Source: Runella aurantiaca
Lineage (GTDB): Bacteria > Bacteroidota > Bacteroidia > Cytophagales > Spirosomataceae
Direction: 5' to 3'
Assembly: GCF_003339505.1 (NCBI RefSeq)
Contig: NZ_QPIW01000004.1
Location: 1-64,000 of the forward strand
DNA: 64,000 nt
How positions within the stretch are numbered: position 1 is the first letter of the stretch; every line of letters starts with the position of its first letter. A program made the translations under genes and the position numbers. The notes under the pieces are model-generated. The model worked only from the letters and a program-made list of their open reading frames with translations. It was not told the DNA's origin and did not search any database. This document shows, piece after piece, positions 55,439 to 63,534 of this stretch.

Positions 55439-56347
55439 TTATTCAACCCCTTTTACCTGCATTTGGAGTGTGAAAACGGCCTTAGAAGCGGTAATAAACA
55501 ATACATCACGGTTTTTGCCGCCAAAACAAACATTGGCCGTCCAGCCTGCTGGTACGGCAATGCTTTCTATTTTCTTTCCGGTGGGGTCATACACGGTCAC
55601 GCCTTTGCCGGTGATGTAGAGGTTGCCACGATTGTCGAGGGTGATTCCGTCTGAGCCTTGAGATAAGTGCAATTGGCGATTGGAGAGGGTACCATCGTCG
55701 TTGATTTGGTATTTATAGGTTTTGCTCGCCCGTATGTCGGCTACGTAGAGGTACTTACCATCGGGCGTTCCGACGATTCCGTTGGGTTGCACCAGCGCAT
55801 CGTCCACAATCACCGCTTCTTTTTTTCCTTTGGGCAAATAGTATACTTTTTGACCTTCAATTTCGGGTTTTTTACGGGTCCAGTAGTCGCGTTGATAGTA
55901 TGGGTCGGTGAAGTATATGCCGCCTTTTGCGTCGAGCCATAAATCATTTGGGCCGTTGAATTTTAGCCCTTGATGGCCATCCAGCAGCACGGTGATTTTT
56001 CCTTTCGGGTTAATGGACCACAGCTGGTTGTTTGCGTCGGCACAGGAAAGAATGTTCCCTTTTTTGTCAATAAAAAGCCCATTGGAACGACCTGCTTTCT
56101 CCATAAACAGGGATAATTTTCCGTCGGTGCCGTATTTCCAGATTTTATCGTTGGGTTGGTCCGTAAAAAAAATGTTACCCTTTTTATCGACCGCTGGCCC
56201 TTCGGTAAAAGCGAACTGCTCCGAAACCAATTGAATTGTGGCACCTTCCGCCACCAATTTGGGGGAGTCGGTTGATTGGCTATGGGTGGATGAAAAAGGC
56301 ATCAGTAAAACAGAAAACAGAATGAAAGATTTGTGACAATGGTTCAT
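55439..56347 (-). CDS. SMP-30/gluconolactonase/LRE-like protein, exported
   Basis: ATG 56347 gives 302 residues with a signal peptide (MNHCHKSFILFSVLLMPFSSTHSQ); an in-frame extension to 56512 would overlap the next gene and is rejected. The six-bladed propeller motifs FTEGPAVDKKGNIFFTD, NGPNDLWLDAKGGIYFTD, QPNGIVGTPDGKYLYVAD and GSDGITLDNRGNLYI mark the SMP-30 family, with E/N/D metal ligands in FTEGP, GPNDL and SDGI. These enzymes hydrolyse sugar lactones. It stands next to the exported Gfo/Idh/MocA oxidoreductase, which may make the lactone. Confidence 0.92.
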   Translation of the reverse strand: MNHCHKSFILFSVLLMPFSSTHSQSTDSPKLVAEGATIQLVSEQFAFTEGPAVDKKGNIFFTDQPNDKIWKYGTDGKLSLFMEKAGRSNGLFIDKKGNILSCADANNQLWSINPKGKITVLLDGHQGLKFNGPNDLWLDAKGGIYFTDPYYQRDYWTRKKPEIEGQKVYYLPKGKKEAVIVDDALVQPNGIVGTPDGKYLYVADIRASKTYKYQINDDGTLSNRQLHLSQGSDGITLDNRGNLYITGKGVTVYDPTGKKIESIAVPAGWTANVCFGGKNRDVLFITASKAVFTLQMQVKGVE

Positions 56348-56438
56348 AGCATTGGGAGTTAAACAACGCAAGTATAAATGCTGTTTGTGCCCGTTTCTAC
56401 TTCTTTCTTTAAATACTCTTCTGTAAGAAAAAAAGAAA

Positions 56439-56939
56439 TTAATCAATGAAATCAGGCGGTAGTTGGTCGCGCAGTAAGGCGGCGAGTTGGGCCGCAGGCA
56501 GTTTATCGGCATCTAAACTCATCGAAACCGATAGTTCAGAAAGGGGTTTCCAGCGCTGGCCCACAGGTGCGGAAAGTATGGGGAAAGGTTGATACCCTTC
56601 GCGTAGACGTTGGGTGTCGCGTTGGTGGCAGGTGCGGGGAGATGCCAGCAGCGCCACCGTCAGAATATTGGTGCCTGGTGCCCGCCAAAGGCGGTCCAGC
56701 ATCATGCTCAGTTGGGGCGATGTACCAGTGCTTTCGAGGATACAGTAGTCGGCTTTTAGGGCGGCCATCCAAAGTTGATTCCACGCGGTATTTTCTTCTT
56801 CGGGCGTGGTGGCCTTCAATTGTTGTCGAAAATCATCAATCGCCAGTACTTCATAAAACGGAAGGAGCCGTTTCAATTCCTGAATAAAAGTGCTTTTTCC
56901 CGCCGCAGGTGGCCCGATGAGGTTAATGATGTGTCGCAT
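56439..56939 (-). CDS. P-loop kinase-like protein (AAA/zeta-toxin-type)
   Basis: A 166-residue protein with Walker A GPPAAGKST at 9-17, a DDFRQQL near 36-42 like the acidic acceptor-site motif of small-molecule kinases, and a late basic region (SPRTCHQRDTQRLREGYQ) that may form the lid. No antitoxin gene is nearby, so a toxin role is not supported. It could be an APS-kinase-like or chloramphenicol-phosphotransferase-like enzyme; the substrate is unknown. It follows the SMP-30 gene region by 91 bases but is probably read in the same direction from its own promoter. Confidence 0.75.
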   Translation of the reverse strand: MRHIINLIGPPAAGKSTFIQELKRLLPFYEVLAIDDFRQQLKATTPEEENTAWNQLWMAALKADYCILESTGTSPQLSMMLDRLWRAPGTNILTVALLASPRTCHQRDTQRLREGYQPFPILSAPVGQRWKPLSELSVSMSLDADKLPAAQLAALLRDQLPPDFID

Positions 56940-57393
56940 AGCCCAAAGGTACTTCCGATTTTACATACCAGCGAGCGCTTTTTTCAGAGGGCCTTCTTAG
57001 GAAATCAATATTATTCAAAAAGCAAAGTTGCCCAAATCAAAAATACATTTTTTGATTTGGGCAATAGAACATTCTCAAAAAATCTTGGTTAAATAAATAG
57101 TGCCCTGAAATGAATCTAGGACAACGATGAAATAATAAAAATGCTTAAAAAGAGTAGGGTAAAATGCTATAAAAAGGAGTAAGGTAAAGTTTGTTTTTTG
57201 CAGACGTTTGCTAGTTTTGTATATCCTTATCTGGTATTTTTTGATTATTAAAGGATATGCAAAGATACAACCAGAGGTGCGTTTGACAAAGCCCAAAAAT
57301 AGAAAATGGATGAATGACTCCTTTTGGTATGTGAATCCTTAATAATGGTAAATGAAAAGCAAACGGTCTCGTATTTATTCGTTCTTGTAAGCA
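56940..57393. other. Intergenic region with a perfect 16-bp palindrome
   Basis: 454 bases between the kinase-like gene (minus) and the LytTR gene (plus). TTGCCCAAATCAAAAA (57028-57043) faces its exact complement at 57049-57064 around TACAT, a strong hairpin with no coding gene just upstream on either strand. A 73-codon minus frame at 57075-57296 is aromatic-rich and start-poor and is not called. Confidence 0.5.
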
Positions 57394-58110
57394 ATGAAAA
57401 TAAACACGTTAATTATTGATGACGACATCAATTGGCAAAAAATCTTGGGCAAATTTGTGCAGATGAATCCTCTTCTTGAACTGGTAGGGGTATGTGGTTC
57501 GGTGATGGAAGGCTATGCCAAAATGGCCGAAAAAGAAGTGGATTTATTGATTTGCGATATAGAAATGCCCGAAATGTCGGGGCTGGATTTTATAAAAAGT
57601 ATCCGCTACGCGCCCTGTGTTATTTTTGTGACCGCCCACCGTGACTACGCCTTGGATTGCTACGATGTATCACCGATTGATTTTCTATTAAAGCCCCTTG
57701 ACATGGATCGTTTTTTGCAAAGCATCGAAAAAGTGCGGCAGCGCTTGGCTGTTTTGCCCGAAACGGCCATGGTATCTCCTTATTTTTTCGTGCGGGAAAA
57801 CCTAAATTATGAACAGATTGCTTACAACGACGTGCTCTATATGAAAGCGCAGGACAATTTTCTACAAATCGTGACCAAACAAAAAAACTACCTGCCGATT
57901 ATTTCAATTACCAAAATGGAAGAACAACTCAAAGGTGAGGCATTTTTGAGGGTTCATCGTTCATATTTGGTCAATCGGAGTGCTATTCAGCGTATTACTA
58001 AAAATGATATTGTGCTTAGCTCTGGGGAATTCATACCCATCGGAGACCAATACCGTATGCAAATCAACCGTAAGCATATTGAAGGGTATTTGATCAGTCG
58101 GAGCAGTTAG
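57394..58110 (+). CDS. LytTR-family response regulator
   Basis: A 238-residue two-domain regulator. The receiver (about 1-120) has D55 in LLICDIEMPEMSG, TA in FVTAHRDYALDCYD and K in DFLLKPLD. The LytTR DNA-binding domain (about 135-238) has VRENLNYEQIAYNDVLYMKAQDNFLQIVTKQKNYL and VHRSYLVNRSAIQRITKND. LytTR regulators bind direct repeats upstream of target genes. The TPR-containing histidine kinase encoded 820 bases on may be its partner, with a transposase remnant between them. Confidence 0.92.
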   Translation: MKINTLIIDDDINWQKILGKFVQMNPLLELVGVCGSVMEGYAKMAEKEVDLLICDIEMPEMSGLDFIKSIRYAPCVIFVTAHRDYALDCYDVSPIDFLLKPLDMDRFLQSIEKVRQRLAVLPETAMVSPYFFVRENLNYEQIAYNDVLYMKAQDNFLQIVTKQKNYLPIISITKMEEQLKGEAFLRVHRSYLVNRSAIQRITKNDIVLSSGEFIPIGDQYRMQINRKHIEGYLISRSS

Positions 58111-58170
58111 AGCGAGCCGTGAGGGTTGAGAAAATGTCATTTCTTTCTTCCAAAAACAACTCTGCTTTTG

Positions 58171-58584
58171 TCATTTGTTTATTTTGTTAAAGAGGAGCTC
58201 CTTTTTGTATTTTGAGAGGGCTTGGGGATTTGTTTTAATGGTTTGAAACAGAACGGGGCGTAGGATTTTTATGTACTTGCTGACTTTGGGTTGGTCAATG
58301 CCGAAAAACTCGGCCAATTGAACTTGTCGCACATTACCGTTTACATACGCCAAAATAAAAAGAAGAGAGTCGCGGGTATCGGCAAAGATGGCATTTTCAT
58401 GAACGAACGGACGGCGATTTCGGGGAGTACCTTCCAGCGTAAATTCATTAAAATAGTCATTCAGGCTGTTTTCAAAAAATGGGTGCAATGCTTCAAACGT
58501 GCGGCGGTTTAAACCAGTAAGACGGCGGAGCATCGACTCATTGTTTTGTAAGTGGTTATAACGCCATGGAGAAAGGTTGGGCAT
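58171..58584 (-). CDS. Transposase N-terminal helix-turn-helix protein (HTH_Tnp_4-like), orphan
   Basis: A 137-residue protein resembling the N-terminal DNA-binding domain of IS5-group/DDE_4 transposases: NNESMLRRLTGLNRRTFEALHPFF, then RDSLLFILAYVNGNVRQVQLAEFFGIDQPKVSKYIKILRPVL, a long HTH segment. The DDE catalytic domain that normally follows is absent, and nothing like it is seen downstream before 58110. It is either a truncated IS remnant or a domesticated DNA-binding protein. The open frame has no internal stop. It lies between the LytTR regulator and the TPR kinase genes. Confidence 0.7.
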   Translation of the reverse strand: MPNLSPWRYNHLQNNESMLRRLTGLNRRTFEALHPFFENSLNDYFNEFTLEGTPRNRRPFVHENAIFADTRDSLLFILAYVNGNVRQVQLAEFFGIDQPKVSKYIKILRPVLFQTIKTNPQALSKYKKELLFNKINK

Positions 58585-58930
58585 ACAGATGAATCGTTTA
58601 TTTTTAATGAAGTGTTGAGTGTAAAAACGGTTTTGGAAGTAAAAGCTTAGAGACCCCCAAGTATGTTATTTGATTGGTTAAGTATAGGTATTCGCTCAAG
58701 GACAAAAAGCCATATTTTTTGTTTAAAATTAGATATACCAAAACCTAATTTAAAATTCAAAACCTTGAAGTTGGCGAATGGGTTTATTTTGTATTTAAAA
58801 AGGCATAAATTGTACTTGAGATGGAAGGTGTTTGAGGGTTTAAGTCGAACAATTATCAAGTCATTGCCACAGGTTTTCGAGTACAATTCAAGGTTGGTAT
58901 CATAAGGGCGCTTAATTTTTTAAAACGTTG
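58585..58930. other. AT-rich intergenic region
   Basis: About 340 bases between the transposase remnant and the TPR kinase gene. Two overlapping antisense frames of about 80 codons (58647-58886 minus and 58663-58905 plus) are both Phe/Lys/Leu-rich and mutually exclusive; neither is called. No IS terminal inverted repeat was found. Confidence 0.5.
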
Positions 58931-60778
58931 ATGAAAAGCAATTGTGTTTTTGTTGTGGTATGGAGTTTGTTTTATGGGGTTATCCAAGCGCAGGTTTCGA
59001 TTCCAGCGCTCCGACAACAAGCCGCTGCCGCCCATGCCGATAGCAGTCGCAGTCGATTATTTTACGAATTGGGGCGGCACTATGGGGAGCAGAATCTTGA
59101 CTCTGCTTTTTATTTTTTGAACCAATCACTCGCGTTGGCCCAACAGGGTAAAGATTTATATGCCACCGCGCGAGCTATGTACGGATTCGGGTTTAGTTAT
59201 TTGTATTATCAACATGATGAGAATTTGGCCATGCAATGGCTAAAAAAGGCAGTGGCTGTTGCCCAAAATAACAGAGATTACGTGTATTTGGCCAAAAGCT
59301 ATCAATTGCTAGGGGTCATTGCCATGCATCAGGGTATCGGAAACCCTCATGATTTTTTTGAAGAAGCAGTGGCCTACGCCCAAAAGTCGAAAGATTGGCG
59401 GACTATTATGGACACCTACGAGGTTATTTCTAATGCATACCAAAAGCAAGAAAAATACGAAGAGGCGGCCAAGTTTATATTAAAAGCCATGGACGTGTGC
59501 AAGGAGCACGACATCGACAGCTGGCTTTCGAGTGGTTTGGATTATTGTGATATGCTCGAAAAACAAAACAAACGGGCCGAAGCCCGGTCATTTGCCAAAA
59601 TACTCTACATCTATAAGGATAAGCTGAAACAAACCAAAGGGTATTTTGTGTACATGAACGACCTTGGAAGGCTCGAAACTAAGCTCGAAAAATATACCCA
59701 AGCCGAGGCTGTTTTTGAGAAAGTATTGGCGTATGAAAAACAAAAATCAAAGGTAGATACCTTTCATTTATATTTCATTTTTCGGAGTTTAAAGGATTTG
59801 TACGCTGAGCAAAAGGCTTTTGAGAAGGCATTTCGGGTGGGCAATGAACTCACGGAAATTCAGTTGTGGTTGGCGCAGAAAAGACAGACCCGCGACAGTC
59901 AGCTCCAAATGACTCAACTGAAATCGGCCTATGATTTAGAAAAAAAAGAAAGAGAAATAACCCTTCTGGCCCAACAAAAACGCGAACAGCAGAGGGTGCT
60001 CATGGCGGCGGCGGTGGTGGCGGTACTGCTGATTAGTTTTGTGGTGGTTTTGCAACGAAACAACCAGCGCATCGAACGTCAAAAAACGGAGCTAACGGAA
60101 CTCAACACCACAAAAGATAAACTTTTTGCCATTTTGTCGCATGATTTACGGTCGCCCGTAGCAGGACTCAAAAATTATCTGATGCTTACCGATTGGGGGG
60201 TATTGACGCAGGCAGAATTTGCGGATTCGACCAAAAACCTGACGGTTCAGCTCAATAATGTTCACACCATGCTCGATAATGTGTTGAATTGGTCTTTCTC
60301 TCAAATGCGGGGGATTCGCCCCAAGCTGGAAAATGTGGAGATTACCTCCATCATTGAGGAAGAGATTGAGTTGTTGCTACCAATGGCTCAAACCAAAAAT
60401 ATTCAAATCGTCAACGAGATTTCTGCAAACGTCCAAATAATGGTCGACCGAAACCACGCCGCCGTTATTTTCAGAAATTTGCTGCAAAATGCCCTCAAAT
60501 TTACCCATTCTGGCGGTAAAATCAGTCTCAGTTATTCCAAACAAAAAGACATGCACAAGTTTATGATAGCAGATACGGGCGTGGGAATGTCGGAAGAGCG
60601 GCTTCAAAATTTGTTTCACCTCAACAAAACAACATCCCAAATAGGTACGGCCCGCGAACAGGGAACGGGCGTAGGGCTGGTTTTGGTCAAAGAACTCGTG
60701 GTGGCAAACCAAGGTAAATTATCGGTAACAAGTGAGCTGACTCAAGGAACAATGTTTACGCTTGAGTTTAGCCACTAA
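58931..60778 (+). CDS. TPR-containing sensor histidine kinase
   Basis: ATG 58931 gives 615 residues (a TTG one codon upstream is also in frame). A signal peptide (MKSNCVFVVVWSLFYGVIQAQ) is followed by TPR repeats (about 30-330, e.g. YELGRHYGEQNLDSAFYFLNQSLALAQ), a coiled coil, one membrane helix (AAAVVAVLLISFVVVL, about 360-375) and a kinase core: ILSHDLRSP with H404, N-box in FRNLLQNALKFTH, DTGVGM and GTGVGLVLVKELV. The TPR sensor lies in the periplasm, a layout common in Bacteroidota. It may phosphorylate the LytTR regulator upstream, although it is of the HisKA rather than the LytS kinase type. Confidence 0.9.
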   Translation: MKSNCVFVVVWSLFYGVIQAQVSIPALRQQAAAAHADSSRSRLFYELGRHYGEQNLDSAFYFLNQSLALAQQGKDLYATARAMYGFGFSYLYYQHDENLAMQWLKKAVAVAQNNRDYVYLAKSYQLLGVIAMHQGIGNPHDFFEEAVAYAQKSKDWRTIMDTYEVISNAYQKQEKYEEAAKFILKAMDVCKEHDIDSWLSSGLDYCDMLEKQNKRAEARSFAKILYIYKDKLKQTKGYFVYMNDLGRLETKLEKYTQAEAVFEKVLAYEKQKSKVDTFHLYFIFRSLKDLYAEQKAFEKAFRVGNELTEIQLWLAQKRQTRDSQLQMTQLKSAYDLEKKEREITLLAQQKREQQRVLMAAAVVAVLLISFVVVLQRNNQRIERQKTELTELNTTKDKLFAILSHDLRSPVAGLKNYLMLTDWGVLTQAEFADSTKNLTVQLNNVHTMLDNVLNWSFSQMRGIRPKLENVEITSIIEEEIELLLPMAQTKNIQIVNEISANVQIMVDRNHAAVIFRNLLQNALKFTHSGGKISLSYSKQKDMHKFMIADTGVGMSEERLQNLFHLNKTTSQIGTAREQGTGVGLVLVKELVVANQGKLSVTSELTQGTMFTLEFSH

Positions 60779-60952
60779 CCTAGCGTTTATCGGTACTTCT
60801 TTTGCCGGTTCAGCTGCCCAAAATGACACTTCAGTCGGTTTTAAATTGGTCATACGCTTCCTCAGGGGCAATATTTGTGGTGTCAACGGGCCGTGTTTAG
60901 GCTTTGTTGATTATAGTTACAACCATTTTAAAAAATAAAAAAACAAAACGCT

Positions 60953-61447
60953 GTGAAACGAATGAACTCTTTTGTGGTGGCCACAATGGCCATCCTCCTG
61001 ATGACTGTATCTGGGTGTAAAAAAAATGACATCGAAGTAGAGCCCGGAGCCAATGGATTGCCTTTTGTCGGCAAACGTCTTATACTTTCATCCTTCATCA
61101 TGGATCCCGCCGTGGACTTTGACGGTGATGGTAAACTCGACCCTGATTTGATGTTTTTATTGCGTGATTGTGATAAAGACAACATCATTATTTTTGAAAA
61201 AGGGGGCATACTTGGGGGTGAAAGCGGCGCCAAGCGCTGCGACGACGATGACCCTGCAGGAGGAAATCCAAGTGCATGGACGTATGATGAACAAACCAAA
61301 ATGCTCCGTATCGTAGATGGCGACGATAAAAATGACATCTCGGAGTGGAAAGTGGTGGAGGCTTCATCAAAATTGTTGAAAGTGGAGATTGAAGAAGAAG
61401 AGGATGGAGAACCCGTGAAAATAGTGATGACCTGGAAAGCGGCCTAG
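60953..61447 (+). CDS. Small lipoprotein with EF-hand-like Asp-rich loop
   Basis: A 164-residue protein with lipobox TVSGC (C22); a GTG at 60953 and an ATG at 60962 are both possible starts. The loop DFDGDGKLDPDL near 48-59 is a typical dockerin/EF-hand calcium-binding sequence and a second acidic stretch CDDDDPAGG follows. The C-terminal half (ISEWKVVEASSKLLKVEIEEEEDG) recalls lipocalin-like domains of small Bacteroidota lipoproteins. Function unknown. It is isolated, with 170 bases before it and no operon partner. Confidence 0.75.
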   Translation: MKRMNSFVVATMAILLMTVSGCKKNDIEVEPGANGLPFVGKRLILSSFIMDPAVDFDGDGKLDPDLMFLLRDCDKDNIIIFEKGGILGGESGAKRCDDDDPAGGNPSAWTYDEQTKMLRIVDGDDKNDISEWKVVEASSKLLKVEIEEEEDGEPVKIVMTWKAA

Positions 61448-61634
61448 CGCCCGTTTGTAATTGGAGTGTAGGAAGTAGGCCGTGCCCTGCGAGGTGCCCA
61501 AACTGGATTTTAGTTCGGGCCCTTCTGGGGGCGCGGCTTACGTATGTTTGCTCAGGGGCGAGGATGGAAAAAAAATGAGTTGTTTTGTCGAAATTCGACA
61601 TTTTGTACCATATTCGCTTCCAAAACTCAGCAAG

Positions 61635-62585
61635 ATGATTCCAACTCTATCCATTATCACGGCGGCTCATGACCGCATTCGGCCCTACATTCATCATACG
61701 CCCACGCTGACCTGCCAAACGTTGAACCGTGTCAGTGGGGCTGATTTATATTTTAAGTGTGAAAATTTTCAAAAAATTGGGGCATTTAAAGCCCGGGGCG
61801 GGGTCAATGCCGTGTTGTCGCTGACACCCGAAGAACTTAAAAACGGAGTCACCACCCACTCTTCGGGCAACCACGCCCAGGCCATTGCCTACGCGGCGGG
61901 GTTGGTCGGGACCAAAGCCTACATTGTGATGCCCCGCACGGCGCCTCAGGTGAAAAAAGATGCCGTACGCGGCTACGGAGCCGAAGTGATTGAGTGTGAG
62001 CCTACGCTTGAAGCCCGCGAAAGCACCGTAGAGCGGGTCATTGCCGAGCACGGGGCTACTATGATTCATCCATTCAATGATTATCGGGTTATTGCTGGTC
62101 AAGCCACCGCTACCAAAGAGCTTATCGAAGACCACGGCCCTTTTGACGTGATTATGGCGCCCGTAGGCGGAGGAGGTTTGTTGAGCGGAACCGCACTAGC
62201 CGCGCATTATCTTGCGCCTAAAACCGAAATCATCGCTGGCGAGCCAGAGGGAGCGGCCGATGCCGTGCTTTCTTTTAAGACGGGAAACATCGAGAAAGCG
62301 CCTTACATTGATACCATTGCCGACGGCCTGCTGACGAATTTGGGCGATAAAACCTTGGAAATTATCCGGCTGCACGTCAGAGATATTTTGCTCGTAAGCG
62401 ACCCCGAAATCATTGCCGCTATGCGCCTGATTTGGGAACGCATGAAAATAATCATCGAACCTTCTTGTGCGGTGCCTTTTGCGGCCTTGCTCCGCAACAA
62501 AGAGCGTTTTGAAGGCAAAAAAGTAGGCATCATCCTCACGGGTGGCAATGTCGACTTAGGTAAACTGCCCTTTGGTAGCAACTAA
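61635..62585 (+). CDS. Threonine/serine dehydratase, PLP-dependent (fold type II)
   Basis: ATG 61635 gives 316 residues; an upstream in-frame extension to 61482 adds 51 residues without family character. The PLP lysine is K52 in IGAFKARG, followed by SSGNHAQA, GGGGLLSG and GGNVDLG; the single-domain length fits catabolic threonine dehydratase or serine racemase/dehydratase rather than biosynthetic IlvA, which has a regulatory ACT domain. It makes 2-oxobutanoate from threonine (or pyruvate from serine) with ammonia release. A palindrome and miaE follow on the same strand. Confidence 0.9.
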   Translation: MIPTLSIITAAHDRIRPYIHHTPTLTCQTLNRVSGADLYFKCENFQKIGAFKARGGVNAVLSLTPEELKNGVTTHSSGNHAQAIAYAAGLVGTKAYIVMPRTAPQVKKDAVRGYGAEVIECEPTLEARESTVERVIAEHGATMIHPFNDYRVIAGQATATKELIEDHGPFDVIMAPVGGGGLLSGTALAAHYLAPKTEIIAGEPEGAADAVLSFKTGNIEKAPYIDTIADGLLTNLGDKTLEIIRLHVRDILLVSDPEIIAAMRLIWERMKIIIEPSCAVPFAALLRNKERFEGKKVGIILTGGNVDLGKLPFGSN

Positions 62586-62586
62586 C

Positions 62587-62650
62587 CTCTGTGGCTCTCT
62601 GTTTCTCTGTGGTTAATAAATAAACCACAGAGAAACAGAGAGCCACAGAG
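62587..62650. repeat. Perfect 28-bp inverted repeat built from CTCTGTGG units
   Basis: The arm at 62587-62614 is matched exactly by its complement at 62623-62650 around AATAAATA. Both arms repeat the octamer CTCTGTGG/CCACAGAG with CTCTCTGTTT between, the unit also found at 4240-4321. It lies between the dehydratase gene and miaE, both on the plus strand, so it is not a simple convergent terminator. Confidence 0.9.
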
Positions 62651-62693
62651 ACCGAACACTGATAAATGTTGTATGATAACTGTTAACTGTTAA

Positions 62694-63284
62694 ATGATAA
62701 CCACGCTCGGACTCGAACTTCCCACCGACCCGCGTTGGGTCAATATTGCGGAAATGCAGCTGGAACAAATCTTGGTAGACCATGCGTACTGTGAGCAAAA
62801 AGCCGCGTCGGCCTGTATTTCGATGATTGTGCATTTTCCCGAAAAAGAAAAACTTGTTGAAGTGATGACGCCCGTGGTGGCCGAAGAATGGGCGCATTTT
62901 AGAATGGTGCTCAAAGAACTTCATAAACGCGGGTATAAACTCGGACGCGCCCGGAAAGACGAATACGTAAACCGATTGCAAGAAATTGTAAAGAAAAAAG
63001 GCGACCGCGACGAGGTATTTCTCGACCGCCTGCTGGTGTGTGCGCTGATTGAAGCCCGTAGCTGCGAGCGTTTTAAACTCCTTTCTCAGCACATAGCCGA
63101 CGAAAGTTTGCGGACATTTTACCACGAGCTGATGGTCTCGGAAGCAGGACACTATCGCAATTTTATCGAACTCGCCGAAGAATACCTGCCCGCCGAAAAA
63201 GTACGTGCCCGTTGGAAAGAACTCCTCCTTGCCGAAGCCCACATCATGAAAACCCTAGACTTACGCGGCGACCGAATGCACTGA
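62694..63284 (+). CDS. miaE: tRNA-(ms2)i6A37 hydroxylase MiaE
   Basis: A 196-residue ferritin-like diiron protein of the MiaE family: LVDHAYCEQKAAS, PVVAEEWAHFRMVL, LLVCALIEARSCERFKLLS and HELMVSEAGHYRNF give the Glu/His ligand pairs in the usual order. It hydroxylates the isopentenyl side chain of A37 in tRNAs that read UNN codons, using O2. MiaE is widespread in Proteobacteria and occurs in Bacteroidota. It is followed by an intrinsic terminator. The 28-bp palindrome ends 43 bases before its start. Confidence 0.93.
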   Translation: MITTLGLELPTDPRWVNIAEMQLEQILVDHAYCEQKAASACISMIVHFPEKEKLVEVMTPVVAEEWAHFRMVLKELHKRGYKLGRARKDEYVNRLQEIVKKKGDRDEVFLDRLLVCALIEARSCERFKLLSQHIADESLRTFYHELMVSEAGHYRNFIELAEEYLPAEKVRARWKELLLAEAHIMKTLDLRGDRMH

Positions 63285-63315
63285 GAAAGGATTTTAGAGA
63301 ATTATACCCCATAAA

Positions 63316-63344
63316 AAAGCACCCAAGTAGGACTCGGGTGCTTT
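63316..63344 (+). terminator. Intrinsic terminator after miaE
   Basis: AAAGCACCC (63316-63324) pairs with GGGTGCTTT (63336-63344), preceded by an A-run and followed by CTGTTTTC. It starts 32 bases past the stop codon. Confidence 0.85.
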
Positions 63345-63469
63345 CTGTTTTCTTAACCTAAACTACTATTTAATTTCTCTATGGCTGTCTATAGGAGATA
63401 AACAAATAGCTTCAAACTTAGTGCCAGTGGGGTAAGTTGTTGATTATCAGTAAAATGTAAAAGTGTTTT

Positions 63470-63485
63470 TGTCCGTATACGGACA
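63470..63485. promoter_or_regulatory. 16-bp perfect palindrome, candidate operator
   Basis: TGTCCGTATACGGACA is a perfect 16-bp palindrome in the spacer after miaE, with a related half GCGGACACG at 63499-63507. Its position downstream of both adjacent gene ends (63284 plus, 63535 minus) is odd for an operator, so it may belong to a degenerate promoter region or a lost gene. Confidence 0.45.
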
Positions 63486-63534
63486 CTGGGGTATCGGTAG
63501 CGGACACGTGACGCGATATGTGCAAGCAGAGGTA

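Noticed and set aside
56439-56939. Zeta-toxin of a toxin-antitoxin system
   Set aside because: P-loop alone is not specific, and no antitoxin-like gene is adjacent.
57075-57296. 73-codon minus frame
   Set aside because: No domain, Phe/Tyr/Lys-rich, no start context.
58647-58905. Overlapping 80-codon frames on both strands
   Set aside because: Mutually exclusive, no signatures, AT-rich noncoding composition.
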